Source: Oreohelix idahoensis
Lineage: Eukaryota; Mollusca; Gastropoda; Stylommatophora; Oreohelicidae
Assembly (NCBI GenBank): GCA_024509875.1
Contig: JAMPIV010008516.1
Span: 414,501 to 478,500, forward strand
Direction: 5' to 3'
Length of the DNA stretch: 64,000 nucleotides
The translations under genes and the position numbers were made by a program. Positions 1 to 11,500 of the stretch are shown one piece after another (the stretch's first letter is position 1; each line of letters starts with the position of its first letter). Below the pieces are notes generated by a model. The model ran no database searches. It worked only from the letters and a program-made list of their open reading frames with translations, and was not told where the DNA came from.

Positions 1-784
1 TCTTATTTAATGAGCGGCGAATTTAACCGAGGAGAACTCGAGTTAGGGTCCTGTCGTCCAAATTCAAAATCACAAAGTATAAAACAACAGGCATGCATGG
101 TCATATAAATGTACTTAGAGCTAAGGCAACAAAAATACGGGGCATTTTTTAATAAATTAATTAAAAAGAAAACCCTGTTCAGCCTCTGATGGGTTATAAT
201 TAGGATATACAGCAGCTGAAGTTCACTCGTGATGTTTTGAAAAGAAAGACAATGGAGAACACGTTGAAAAAGAATATTATGCAAATTTTCAATAAGATTA
301 AAATGGTTGACGATATCCCTTTGAAAAATAAACTCATCATACAAGCTCCTTTGATTACGTAAAATTGAAACAACAGAAAATAACTAACAGATAAGCTAAG
401 AGAACAATCAGCAATCATAATCACGAATCAACACAAAAACTGTGTAATCATGTGACTACAAGGTCACATTACTTTTGTTACTAATTAAAACTAAACCAAT
501 TAAACAGTTTGAACTATCGGGTATTCAAAGGCCAATGAAAGAACAGGGCTGAAACTGTTAAGACCAATGAGGTTCCCGTACACAGGATGGTGCTAAATTA
601 GAAAAACAAATTAAAGCCAGACATCCAATATCAAGGAAATAATGTGGAAGTGTGATTTGGTGGCAGATCTTCCCGCATTTTCAATAACAATATAGAAACA
701 GCCTCTACAGATAACTGCTCTGCCTCCACATTCCAAGTTAAGAGACATGCGACAGCTGTCTTGTTTCAACCTGAGCGAATCGTC
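1..784. other. AT-rich region upstream of the homeobox gene
   Basis: No convincing coding region on either strand. The homeobox reading frame is open from about 656 (after an in-frame TGA at 653), but no in-frame ATG occurs before 785. Several CAG triplets at about 710-755 could be splice acceptors, so an upstream exon is possible. Confidence 0.4.
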
Positions 785-3286
785 ATGACAGAACTGCGCC
801 CCTCAAGTGAACATGTGTTTAAAATGGAACCCATCAGAGTCCAGCCGGACTGTGTTGGCGGGTTTGACACTGTTAGCAGCCTCGAGAATAAGTTCGGAAA
901 CAATGTGAAAGTAAACCTAACACTAGAATTAAGATCACGGGCTTCAAAGATTAAACAACCCCATGTTAGTGCCACGGCAAACAACTCTGAACATGGCGCT
1001 TCTCGTGTAGAATATAAGATGAAAACGAAATCTGAGTATGATGCAAATGACTGCACTAGCAATTGTAATAAGCCAGCTCTGACACTAAAAAATTTCAACA
1101 TGTTTTCACTAGGAATTATCGAGGAAACTGGTCGTAACGAAACCAATTTTGGTAACAAATGCACAGATGATGGAGCACATAATGATTACTTGCTTGCTAA
1201 TTCCAGTGGAAATCATGTGAAAATTGAGTTAGCTTCAAAAGACAAATACATACAACCAATTGTAAATGGGTGCAGCTCATCAGATATAACTCTTCTTTCA
1301 GATAACTCTTATAGCTTGCACAGAACTGCTGCTTCTTCAAAAATTAATCCTCAAGATACTGAGAACATTGGAGGAGGCAACAACAATGTTAAAAATTACA
1401 ATGAACATGAAACTGTGCTTCACGAATCTCGGGTAGGTCTTCACAATGGTATTACAATAAATGACTGCTATGAAAATATTGAGGGACGGACCTGTTTCTC
1501 AGCAGAATTACATATGATATGTGACAACCAAGAAGACCTTTTCTCTGAACAGGCTGCCCAAATGGTCATCGCATCAGGGAGTGAATGTTGTTCTGATTGC
1601 TCTTGCTATCATAATTCAACAGGGTCTGGTTTTCAGGTTGGTCTATCTGATGACTTTAAACATGAAAATGTTCAAATTCAGGCAAATATGAATGATGAAT
1701 TTCACAGTGACCAGTATGAAAATATTGAGTTCAGCAGCATATTCTCATCAGTCGACATTTACCAGCGGTCACCTGACCAAAGTTACACCATTGAAAATGC
1801 ACCACTTTCACAAGAAAGCAGTGAAAGCTGTCACAATTTTATCACTGACCTAGATGGTCAGCCATGTGAGAAGTCGATGTCAGATAGCGGAGTGTTTGGT
1901 CTTTCACTGTCAGACACAGGATCTACTGAATTTATTCAAAGTGATGAGATGCAGTATTTTCACAGAAATTCTTCATCAGACCACTTTGCTGTTGGTTTAA
2001 GAGCTGAGCAGAACAACTCCATAATGTTTAAACCAGAAGGTCATAATTCTACAGCCACAGTAAGTAATACCCCAACAAATGCTACATTTTCTGATCCAAA
2101 CGCACAACTGCTGAATCACTTTTGGGCTGGTCATCGAGAGTACCACCCTGGTGTACATCATAAATCTTCAGCATCAACAGTTACCTCGAATTCAACAGCT
2201 TTATCTTTTCACTGTGGCCTGTTTGATAAACCAGCTTCTGTACCTCCTTTTTATGACCCTTGTATAAATGACTACAGTGAAAATTATCAAAGACATTTAT
2301 ACCAGACACCGTATGGCTACCCATCTATGTGTGCTGAATGGAACCCGGGAGCTAAGGGAAGTGTTATTCCATATGATATCCACTCCCCATTCATCTCCAA
2401 ACACATAGCGGATGATATGTGTTCAGTTTCATCAGCTGATATGATAGGTAATGTAGTGAACCCAGAAACTGTTCAAACTGACATTAAGGAAGATGAGGAG
2501 GAAACAGATGATGCTGATGAAATTGACTATTTACCTGTCTACTTCAACACAAAAAATGACTACTGGTCAAATCATGCAGGTATTGAGTCTGTCGATACCA
2601 CCACATACCATTGTGATAACTCAAGTGCAGGGTACAGCCCTTCAGTCCTAACTCCACCTCCGTCGGCATCCAGCACTCCTGTACCATCAAGCAGCCAAGA
2701 CAGCTGCAACTGTGATAATGACTTTTATGCTACTTGGCCCTCTTCCCACTACGAAACAAAGCACACGTATAGTTCATCAGCAGTACAAGCTCATGCAAGC
2801 AGACTAAAAAGTGAGCAGCTTGAGACAAGCTTGCTCAGTTTTGGGTTGAGCCAGGGAACAAAACGGCCTTTCCCTTCTATGGCTGATGTCATGCGCAGCT
2901 CCCATTCAAAGCCAGCATCCCGCAAGAAATACAGTCTTGAAGCTTGTGACCAGCAACCAAGGCGATCTGGGAGGCCACGTAAGACCCAAATTCAGTCTGA
3001 CAAAATCTCAACAACTGCCATGAGCAACAAGCAAAGGAAGAAGTCAGCATCCAAATCAAAATGTGACATGGTGGTGCAGGATGGTACTGGCCCGACGGAC
3101 AGCCCTAAGGATCAGATGGAGGCTGGCAGTAACAAAATTTCAGTAGCAGCTCGTCACAATGAACCACTGAATCAGCATGCCATCGAAATAATGTCTCAAT
3201 GGTTTGAAGATCACATTGAAAACCCATACCCAAACAAAGCTGACAAAGAAAAAATGGCCATTCAGGGAGGCATTTCAGAGAACCAG
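785..3286 (+). CDS. Homeobox gene exon 1
   Basis: 834 codons, ending at a codon boundary within ...ISENQ, just before homeodomain helix 3. Reading through the donor adds ten residues and then stops at 3317-3319, so an unspliced transcript would lack the recognition helix. Confidence 0.85.
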
Positions 3287-4923
3287 GTATGCAGAGCCCA
3301 GTATATTTTTCACAATTAAAGAGAATCAGGTATGCGAACTCCAGTAATTTTTGACACTACACACAGCAGGTAGATAGACAGATACTTGTTCACATTACAG
3401 AGAACCAGGTAGGCAGACTCCAATGCTTTTTTTTTTTTTTTTTCAGATTACACAGAATATAACCACCAGTTACAGAGATTTCATCAATCAGAGCTTAACA
3501 TTTTCATTCCACGAAAAGGAACACAGCCCAACATTTTCATATCACAGACCACTAGAAAAAGTAAGACTAACACTTTCACATCATAGATATCTAGATAAAT
3601 AGACTTCACTTTTTTAAATTACATATCACAGACCACTAGGAAAAGTAAGACTAACACTTTCACATCATAGACATCTAGATAAATAGACCACTTTTTTACA
3701 TTACATATGACCATGCAAACATAACCCAGGTACATTTAAAAAAAACTTACAAAGTAATGTCTTATTATTATTTAAATGCCAATATGTATGTGATCTAGGG
3801 CAAGGTAAGATAGTGTACATGTGTTTTATACAGTTACATTTTCAGGTTGAAAAATGCATAATTATGATACATGATAGAACACTCCATCATTATGTGAACA
3901 TGATATTTAGTGCCTGATAGAAATGACCATGGCATAACAACGCAATAAGGCATAGCTATGCTCTTTTCTTTATTTTTTTTTTTAAATAATAATGGACAGG
4001 ACATACATGTTTTATAAATCAGCTTATAGCATTACAAGGCAGTCTAATTTTCAGGAATCCTCAGCGTAAAAGAAATAAAGGAGACCCAAAAACACAAACA
4101 TGTAGAAGACTGGGGACAGATATAAGAAATGGAAAGAACTTGATAGGTTGGCACAAGAAAAAAACCTGTTATATGCTCCTCAGAAAGCTGAAAGGTTAAT
4201 AATAAAAAAAAAACGAAGGTAGGATGATGGTATGCCATAAGTAACCTTCACCCCCCTATATAAAACGCCAAAGAAGCAAGGGAACAATTTGCTTGAAAAA
4301 GATATATACATTATAAGTAGGTAAAACTTTAGACTACCCAGCAATAGAATAACTGCTGCCTGCTTGTTAGGCCAGTCCCAGAAGTGTCATTGGCCAGCGA
4401 CTTTTCAGGGTGACTGGGGCCGGCCTTCATGGCCATCGTAGCACTCTCGGAGGATAACCCACACCACACTTTGCCCGAGTCCAGCAATCCCTTACTTTGT
4501 CCTGTTTCCACCCCCTACAACATGAACATAAGGTTGAACTTCTGCTCCCCACTATACTTCACGGCAATAGTAGACCAAAAAAGTAAGACCCTAAAACAGT
4601 TTGACAGTTTAAAAAAAAATGTAAGTTAGTAGTATAATTGTTACATTACTGTGTGCAGATCTGATATATTTTATCAGTCTTTCACCAATTTCTAATTATT
4701 CTTGTACTGATTATCTTACAAGGTCAAATCCTGGTTTGCTAACAAGAGGAACCGAACCAACAACACTAAGCCGAAGGTACAAAAACGGGCCATGGAGGAA
4801 AAGCTGAAGGAGATTTTCAGGGATCTCAAACGCAACAACCAAAACCCCATGGCCGACAACAGCTATGTTATTCAGCAGCTGTCAGGGATTATACAGCATT
4901 GTCACGCAGCCAAACTTGACTGA
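785..4923 (+). CDS. TALE-like homeobox transcription factor, two exons
   Basis: Joining 785-3286 to 4723-4923 (phase 0, donor CAG|GTATGC, acceptor TTACAAG|GTC) gives about 900 residues. Most of the protein is Ser/Asn/Asp-rich and low in predicted structure, with an acidic patch (EDEEETDDADE). An AT-hook-like RRSGRPRK lies at about residue 726 and a basic stretch KQRKKSASKSK follows. The C-terminal homeodomain (about residues 788-850) has the three-residue loop extension PYP of TALE proteins. Helix 3 reads VKSWFANKRNR, which keeps W48, F49, N51 and R53 and has Ala at position 50. A short Lys/Arg-rich tail follows. Expected role: nuclear sequence-specific DNA binding. It does not fit PBC, MEIS, PKNOX, TGIF or IRX/MKX exactly. 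It could be one of the expanded spiralian TALE genes (inference). The ATG at 785 is the first in frame; an upstream exon could add residues. Confidence 0.85.
3276..3425 (+). repeat. Repeated splice-donor segment
   Basis: The exon-intron junction AGAACCAGGTATGCAG is followed by diverged copies with donor-like CAG|GT at 3330 (AGAATCAGGTATGCGA) and 3409 (AGAACCAGGTAGGCAG), plus CAG|GTAGAT at 3370. Only the first preserves the homeobox reading frame without a stop. Confidence 0.7.
3541..3707. repeat. Tandem duplication of about 84 bp in the intron
   Basis: Two adjacent copies starting ATCACAGACCACTAG at 3541 and 3625 differ at only a few positions and by a small indel. No coding potential. Confidence 0.8.
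4050..4210 (+). pseudogene. LINE C-terminal relic (weak)
   Basis: Frame-shifted translation resembles NPQRKRNKG...PK...CRRLGTDI, the Arg-rich tail typical of LINE ORF2 relics elsewhere in this window. It is followed by a short GATGATGG tail. Strongly decayed. Confidence 0.35.
4723..4923 (+). CDS. Homeobox gene exon 2 (helix 3 and C-terminus)
   Basis: 66 codons plus TGA. It begins VKSWFANKRNR and continues with a Lys/Arg-rich segment and a C-terminal QQLSGIIQHCHAAKLD. The acceptor is ATTATCTTACAAG|GTC after a T-rich tract. Confidence 0.85.
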   Translation, partial: VKSWFANKRNRTNNTKPKVQKRAMEEKLKEIFRDLKRNNQNPMADNSYVIQQLSGIIQHCHAAKLD

Positions 4924-5361
4924 CAATTTCCATTTAAGCCTGTTAGTTTGACAGCAACTAATGGTTTTTGTTTCGCTTTGTTTATTTATTTTTTCTTTTG
5001 GGTCCAAAATGAATATAACCTACATTTTTGTCAGTATGGGATTGAATCTGCTTAGCAACTACCATCACGATCAGTATTAATGATCAAGTTTTCATTTCAC
5101 TAACAATTACCAACCTACTTAGGAGGTGAGGAGAGGTTTTGTCAACCAACTTCTTTTTGCCTTATTTTGTTCAGTTACATCCACTGAGATTTGGCCACCC
5201 CCCTCATTAATCTGTCTAAACACACAGGACCCAGATTTCTATTTTAGCCACTCACCGTCAGTTCTTTTTTCCCCTCAACTTCCTTTTTTTCTTAAGTTAT
5301 AAACTAATTTGCCACTTTGTGGTGTTAACTGTATTCATTTATAAAATTTAATTCCCTTAAT

Positions 5362-5367
5362 AATAAA
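5362..5367 (+). terminator. Candidate polyadenylation signal AATAAA
   Basis: The first AATAAA after the homeobox stop, 439 bp downstream. A LINE has inserted only about 35 bp beyond it. Confidence 0.5.
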
Positions 5368-5401
5368 AACTGAATTTGTGATTAAAGTATTATAAGTTGT
5401 T

Positions 5402-8400
5402 ACTTACTTACTTACTTACTTAGTCGTTCCCCTTCTACCGTGAGGTGTAGAGGTTTGGAAGAGAGAGCGCCAGACCATTCTATCAGCTGTCTTCTTCCTG
5501 GCCTGGTTCCATTCTAGTCCTCGGTCCTTCAAAGATTGTCTAATGTTGTCCTCCCAGCGGACTCTGGGTCGTCCTGGAGGTCTGGATCCCTGGCTCTTTG
5601 TTTCCCATGCTTGTCGTGGTAGCCGATCTTCTCCCATTCTGCAGACATGGCCAAACCATCTTAGTTGGGACTGTTCTATTTGGGTCTGCAGCGGATGGGA
5701 TTTTAGGCCTTGACGGATCGTCTGGTTGCGGACCATGTCTCTTCTTGTTACTTCAACCACTTTCCTCAGATACCTCATTTCTGAGGTTTGGATCTGGCTT
5801 TTGTGGGTTGTAGTCATTGCCCACGACTCGCATCCATATGTCAAGACTGGGACATAGGTGGAGCGGTATACAGCCATCTTCGTTTTCTTACCAACCTCTT
5901 TCTTGCTGAGGAATCCACGATTTATGGCCTGAAAAAGTCTCCCAGCCGCTGCTTTTCGAGTGGCCAACTCTTCTTTGATGCCTCCCTTTCGGTCTATAAT
6001 AGCTCCGAGATATCTAAAGTGGTCGACCTGCTCCAGGACCTGTTCTCCCAACTTAATCTGATGTTTTCTTTCTTCTCGTGATATCACCATGGATTTTGTT
6101 TTAGAGCTGCTTATGACCATCCCTCTCTTCTCCAGCTCTTCCTTCCAGACTTGCAGGTTGGATTGGAGATGTGCCTCTGATTTAGCAATCAGGGCAACAT
6201 CATCAGCAAATGCCAGCTCCGAAATATAGACCTGTCTCATCTTCCAGTACCCCACTGAATACTTTCTTGTTCTCTCCTTACATGCCTTGATGACATCGTC
6301 CATAAGGAGTATGAAGAGGTAAGGTGATAGGATATCACCTTGTCTTACACCAGTGGTGGTCCTGAACTCTTCTGACTTATGGTTTGCTGTCCTCACATAA
6401 TTTCTGCAAGACTTGTAGAAGCTCTGTATAGCATGAATCAGAGGTGCTGGAATATTCTTCCTTGCCAAACAGTCCCAAAGTTTGCTCCAGGGGACCCTGT
6501 CAAATGCCTTTTCCAGATCTATGAAACAAAGATGGATCTCACTCTTATACTCAAGGGCCTTTTCACTCAGCTGTCTGAGTGTGAAGATTAGGTCTTGAGT
6601 ACTTCGGTTTGCTCGGAATCCGCACTGGACCTCATCCAATTGTGGCTCAGCTAGGCGTCGGAGTCTCTGCTCTAGGATTCTAGAGTAGATTTTACCAGGG
6701 ACACTGAGAAGGGATATGCCTCTATGGTTTCCACACTGTCGATTGTCACCCTTTTTGAAAATTGGTGTTATGATGGCAATCTCCCAATCCTTTGGTATGG
6801 TCTTGTTGCACCATGCTGCCTGTAGGACCTTTAAGAGTAATAGGTCGCCTGATGCTCCCATGTACTTAACCATTTCTGGTGTTATACCATCATGCCCTGC
6901 TGCTTTGCCCATCTTGATTTTCTCTAGTGCTGCCCTCAGTTCTTCCATCTTTATGTCATCTTCACCATCATTGGTTTCCTCTTCTGTGTCAGTGGTTATC
7001 ATTTCTGATGCTTCATCATGCTCACCATCCAGGAGTTCTGAGAAATATTCTTTCCATCTTTCCATTACTTCCTTCGGGGCAGTAAGCAATTTGCCTTGCT
7101 TGTCCTTTATAAATTTGAGAGGGCATTGTTTTTCTTTCCTCATGTTCTTTAGGGTCTTATAGAACAATTTCTGGTTTTCTTGTGCATCTTTTTCTAGCTT
7201 TTCTCCAAATTCTTCCCAGGACTTCTGTTTTGCTGCTAGCACTTTGTTCTTTGCTTCTGTTCTGAGTGTCACATATTCTCTATATTTTTCCATTTGTCCT
7301 GTTGTGTTTTTAGCTCCTAAGTATTGTTTCCATGCCATTTTCTTCTCTCTTATTTTCTCTTTGACTTCCTCTGTCCACCAAGGTGTCCTCTTTCTCTGGT
7401 TCCCAAGTCGGACTTCACCGCATGCTTCTGCAGCAGCTGTCTTTATGATATCCTTGAATTTATTCCAGAGGGTTTCCAAGTCATCAGGTCGTTCTTCTGT
7501 ATTGCTCACTGCTGTAGCAATAAGCCCCTGATATCTGGTCTTAATTTCTGGCTCTCTCAGCTTGTAGGTCCTAATGCTCATTTCTCCTGTTCGTTTACTT
7601 TGTTTCTTGCGTGATGTTGGGCAGTTCCTAGGCTGAGCAACTCTTTCAGTTGTTCGTTTGATTGTTAGCAGGTAGTGATCACTTCCAATCTCTGGCCCCC
7701 TCCAGACTCTTGCATCTCGGACATATCTGAATGAGCTTCTCCGAACAATGGCATAGTCGATCACTGACTTCTCATTCTTGGTTGGTTCACATCTAGTGTA
7801 TGCATGTATGCGCTTATGGGGGAACTTTGTGTTTGTAATGATCAGATTCTGCTCACTGCAGAATCTAAGGAGTCGCTTTCCATTGTCATTGAGAGTATCT
7901 TCTCCATATCTTCCGATAACTCCACCCCATCTAGCATGGTCATTTCCAACTCTGGCATTAAAATCTCCGAGCATAATAACTTCATCTAGGCAGTCATCCA
8001 CTGTCCTTTGAAGCAGCTCGAAGAATTCCTCCTTGACCTCTGCTCTCTCATCCTCATTTGGCCCATACACTATGACCAGGTTGACTATGGTTTCTCCTTC
8101 TTTTAGTTTTACAACCATAATGCGCTCCGAGATAAAGTTCCATCCCTTGATACTATCTTTTTGATTTTGGGCCACAATGCAACCCACGCCCCCTTTAGCT
8201 CTTTCAGATATGGGTACACCACTGTAGAGCAACGTGTTGCCATCGAGATCCATGACTCCTTGTCCTTTTTTCTTCGTTTCCGTTATAGCCAGGATTTCTA
8301 GTTTTGCTTTCCTCATCTCTTCCACCAGCTCCTCTTCCTTCCCATTTATACTTCTTGTGTTCCAAGTTCCATAAGTCGTAGTCCGTAGTCCGTTCCAGTT

Positions 8401-8578
8401 CGTCGCCTTTAGAATCAGTCCGGTTTTCTCTCTTGTAGTTCGCGTAATCATGATTTAAAGCAAACAGGTGATTGGCCTGTTGTGCCTTTGCATGGTGGAG
8501 GGGCTGCCTCCTTACGGCCTCCATGCAGGCCGCCCTCCTCCTTTTTCATCCGGGCTTGGGACCGGCATTGGCGGAGTT
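5402..8578 (-). mobile_element. Full-length RTE-like LINE
   Basis: A 3.18-kb element bounded by a perfect 12-bp TSD, TTATAAGTTGTT (5390-5401 and 8579-8590). On - it has a 127-bp 5' UTR, one long ORF, and a very short 3' UTR ending in an (AAGT)n tail. Size, single ORF, and simple-repeat tail are characteristic of the RTE clade. Two 5'-truncated relatives lie at 12022-12335 and 23845-24249. Confidence 0.9.
5416..8451 (-). CDS. LINE ORF: AP endonuclease and reverse transcriptase
   Basis: 1011 codons from an ATG. An in-frame TAA two codons upstream fixes the start. The N-terminal APE domain (about residues 25-270) shows TWNTRSING, ITETKK, LGDFNARVG, SVIDYAIV and GSDHYLL. The RT domain (about 520-800) shows GFRANRSTQDLIF, FIDLEKAFDRVPW, GVRQGDILSPYLF, the catalytic FADDVALIA, and FRYLGAII. 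A basic C-terminal region (RWFGHVCRM, GRPRVRWEDNI) follows. No frameshift or stop was seen, so the element may be or recently have been mobile. It lies antisense to the homeobox gene, just past its poly(A) signal. Confidence 0.9.
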   Translation of the reverse strand: MITRTTREKTGLILKATNWNGLRTTTYGTWNTRSINGKEEELVEEMRKAKLEILAITETKKKGQGVMDLDGNTLLYSGVPISERAKGGVGCIVAQNQKDSIKGWNFISERIMVVKLKEGETIVNLVIVYGPNEDERAEVKEEFFELLQRTVDDCLDEVIMLGDFNARVGNDHARWGGVIGRYGEDTLNDNGKRLLRFCSEQNLIITNTKFPHKRIHAYTRCEPTKNEKSVIDYAIVRRSSFRYVRDARVWRGPEIGSDHYLLTIKRTTERVAQPRNCPTSRKKQSKRTGEMSIRTYKLREPEIKTRYQGLIATAVSNTEERPDDLETLWNKFKDIIKTAAAEACGEVRLGNQRKRTPWWTEEVKEKIREKKMAWKQYLGAKNTTGQMEKYREYVTLRTEAKNKVLAAKQKSWEEFGEKLEKDAQENQKLFYKTLKNMRKEKQCPLKFIKDKQGKLLTAPKEVMERWKEYFSELLDGEHDEASEMITTDTEEETNDGEDDIKMEELRAALEKIKMGKAAGHDGITPEMVKYMGASGDLLLLKVLQAAWCNKTIPKDWEIAIITPIFKKGDNRQCGNHRGISLLSVPGKIYSRILEQRLRRLAEPQLDEVQCGFRANRSTQDLIFTLRQLSEKALEYKSEIHLCFIDLEKAFDRVPWSKLWDCLARKNIPAPLIHAIQSFYKSCRNYVRTANHKSEEFRTTTGVRQGDILSPYLFILLMDDVIKACKERTRKYSVGYWKMRQVYISELAFADDVALIAKSEAHLQSNLQVWKEELEKRGMVISSSKTKSMVISREERKHQIKLGEQVLEQVDHFRYLGAIIDRKGGIKEELATRKAAAGRLFQAINRGFLSKKEVGKKTKMAVYRSTYVPVLTYGCESWAMTTTHKSQIQTSEMRYLRKVVEVTRRDMVRNQTIRQGLKSHPLQTQIEQSQLRWFGHVCRMGEDRLPRQAWETKSQGSRPPGRPRVRWEDNIRQSLKDRGLEWNQARKKTADRMVWRSLFQTSTPHGRRGTTK

Positions 8579-8590
8579 TTATAAGTTGTT

Positions 8591-9984
8591 TCTGTTTGTA
8601 ATTTTCTTGGAGTAATGCACTTAATGAGAACTGATTAGTCATTAACAAGAAAATAACCAGGGTCTTTTGGTTGTATATTTGACTGGCAGAAATTAATATC
8701 TTGCAAAGAGTGACTGTGATACGAAGTGTTGAAATGTGCAGATGCGATGTAAAACTGCTTCCTCACATGGTATTCTCACATATTCAGACTTACAGAATTG
8801 TTTAATTACTCTCAAACTGCTCCAATAATTCTGCTAGATTTACTGTGAAGTTTTTTTGTTTTTGTTTTTTTTTAAACATATCTACCCGACTTCACTTTCT
8901 GTTACATACTATCTGTAATTTATCTATGAAAATTTTTGTTTGGCCTCCAAATGCTTAATGTTGTGGTAGAATTACTGTAACATTATTACTATCTACGTTA
9001 GATTTACTGTGCCAGTTTTTTGTTACTAACTATGTTAGATTTACTATGATAGTTTTTGTAATATGCTACCCATGCTTCATTTACTTTCGTAGCTTTTGTT
9101 TCACGCAGAAATTCCCTGTACTCTTGTTATTTCCCCTTATTGCTTCAATTCGTATGTTAATAATTTTCATGGGCAGAAAAGTGTGCCTTACAATAATTTG
9201 TGAAAAATGAGCAGTATTGCTTTATTGGAGTTCACCAGTTTTCACATTTTATTTTGTCTTCCCAGTTAATGTCTTTTTTTTTTCCCAAGTACTGCAGGAC
9301 CAAATAAAATCATACTTGATGCTTTTATAGTTTTCAGGTGTGAACCAGTGACAACATTCAAATCTTGTAAATACGTGAGTTGCAGTGTAAAACTTTCCTG
9401 CCACTGTTAGACCTAAATTTCAGTAACGAGAATCATTATTGAATGCATTTTCACAAGTATTACATGTTTAGTTTTTTTTTTCTTTCCCCCCCTTTAAATT
9501 ATAAAGTAAATGTAGCAAATCATACTGTCATTTTTACTTCCAACTTAACTTTCAACTGTGATTTTTCAGTTAAAAACATTATGGTCTTTATAATCATTTA
9601 AAATGTGTATGAAAAGCAACCGTGATGTCGAGTCTTTGTTAAATGAATTTGGATACTATCTTGTTTCTTACACTCATATCAAATGTTAAACTGGGAGGCA
9701 GTTACTACTCTCAAAAGTGATATTAATTATGCTGTGAGTGTGAAGTTATCACAAAGCTTTATGTTGTGAGATTATTTAAGATCATGGCTGTGCTAAGAGA
9801 ATTAATCTGGAACAAGGAAAAGATGACCTGTAAACAAATCTTAATTTATTTATTGTGCGATATTTAAATGTTAGTAAGGGACTGTCGGGACAGTTTTCAT
9901 ACAAGAACTATCAAGGGTCTGCGATTTGGGTAGTCCAGATTTGAGATTCATTCACTCTTTATCCTTTAGCTTCCTTTTGAGCTG
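8591..9984. other. AT-rich intergenic sequence
   Basis: No coding region or recognised repeat was seen; only oligo-T runs and diffuse AT-rich sequence. Confidence 0.4.
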
Positions 9985-10290
9985 AGGCATTCAACAAGCA
10001 CTTCTATCTACCATGTCATTTATGATCTTTCCACAACTTCTTTATCCCTTTTTAAATCTGTTTCCGATTCCGTTCTGCGTGTTTTTGGATCTCTATTTCT
10101 TTTGTCTTGGAGATTCCAGAACAAGGATTGCCTTGTAGTGCTATTAGCTGGCTTCGTCAATGTGTGTCCTATCACCAGTATCCCTTCCTTATCTCTTGTT
10201 CTGCTGATATTTGTCTGGTTCTTTTCATCAGCTCCACTACAGTGATCTTGTCGTACCATTTTAATTCTTCTATTTTGTGAAAGCACTCAT
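9985..10290 (-). pseudogene. LINE relic, 3' end (family B)
   Basis: Decayed reverse-strand match to the C-terminal motif [23 protein letters not shown], seen in fuller form at 50065-50961. Frameshifted. Confidence 0.6.
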
Positions 10291-11204
10291 TTACACAAGT
10301 TCATAACTTCTTGGTCGTCTTTTGTTTTTTCCCCAAGGGCCATATACATTGTCGCATTGTCACTGAGTTGAAGATTCTTATTTTTGTGTTGAACTTGATT
10401 TTCATACATTTCCCAATACAATGGAAGCTCCTTTTGTCTTTATATTTAATTTTAGTATCACTGTCCCATCATCGAACTTTGTATTACTACCAAGATATAT
10501 GTTTGAGTCTATAGCTTGTAGTGATGTTAATAAACTTCTGGGGTAATTCGTAATTCCTCAGTTGCCAAATTCATTCTTTGTCTAAACTGTCAAAATTTGA
10601 ACATTCTCTGTGCCAAATCCAGAAAATTTCCTAGAAGAAAAAAGGAGTCTGCAGTGTAGATTTCTCTGGACTGTCAGAAACTTCCTTAATAGAGGGCTGT
10701 CTTGTGTCCTGGATGGACATTTCTCTTTTTGTCTTTAATTTTTCAAATTTTCTTTACTCAAATGTAACTTTGTACTTTTCTTAAGAGTATTCATGACGTT
10801 TTCTGCTGAGCTTTACTCTTTCTTGGTTTTTCTCTTCAACAAAAGTCATGTTAAAAAGTGTTAAGGTAGTTTATTACAGGGCTTTTCTGTTGTTTTCATA
10901 TGTTACTTACAAAATCAATAAACTGTTTTTGTGCAGCTTGTTACTTATTCATTCTGTTTTATTTTCTACCTACAAGGGTCTTTGAAAGATCTCTCAGCAT
11001 GTTAGTATCTAAAGCAGCTGATTTGTTACTGATTTAGCTAGGATGTGTCACATATATACAGTATTATTCTTGTCTGCTGCTCTTCCCTTTTATATTACCC
11101 ATAAATATAAAAGTGAGGATTGTATTTCCTATCTTTTTCCTAGCTGTCACATTACATCCCACTAAAATTATTTCTTTATAGCCACTCATCAATAGGAGGC
11201 TTGA
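10291..11204. other. Weak LINE continuation, then unassigned sequence
   Basis: 10291-10520 resembles the more upstream part of LINE family B (the INGCLRR and MKIRILN regions) but is heavily decayed. The remainder is AT-rich with nothing recognisable. Confidence 0.3.
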
Positions 11205-11500
11205 AGTGGTATGACATGATTACTAATGACAAGAACTAGACAAGAGCCAGTGGAACAAGAAATGAGAAGACGACGCTGGAGATGGATAAGACACACATTA
11301 AGAAAACCTGTTGACAGCATTATCAGACAATCCCTGTTCTGGAATCCCCACGGTAAAAGAGGAAGACCAAAGACAACATGGAAAAGAGAACTGGTGATAG
11401 ACATGAATGGGATGATAAAGACCTTGAGCTGATGGCACAGGACAGGAAACACTTGGCATAAGTTTGTTGAAGGCCCATGCTCCGTTGAGAGTTAAAAGGT
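11205..11500 (+). pseudogene. LINE relic, 3' end (family B)
   Basis: Forward-strand reading contains [39 protein letters not shown] and [14 protein letters not shown], ending with the family B 3' sequence. It is the only plus-strand copy seen of this family. Confidence 0.75.

Noticed and set aside
2510..2530. CTGATGA match within the homeobox exon
   Set aside because: No stem II/GAAA arrangement follows; it is coding sequence.
5598..8011. Several forward frames of 60-150 codons
   Set aside because: Antisense shadows of the LINE ORF.
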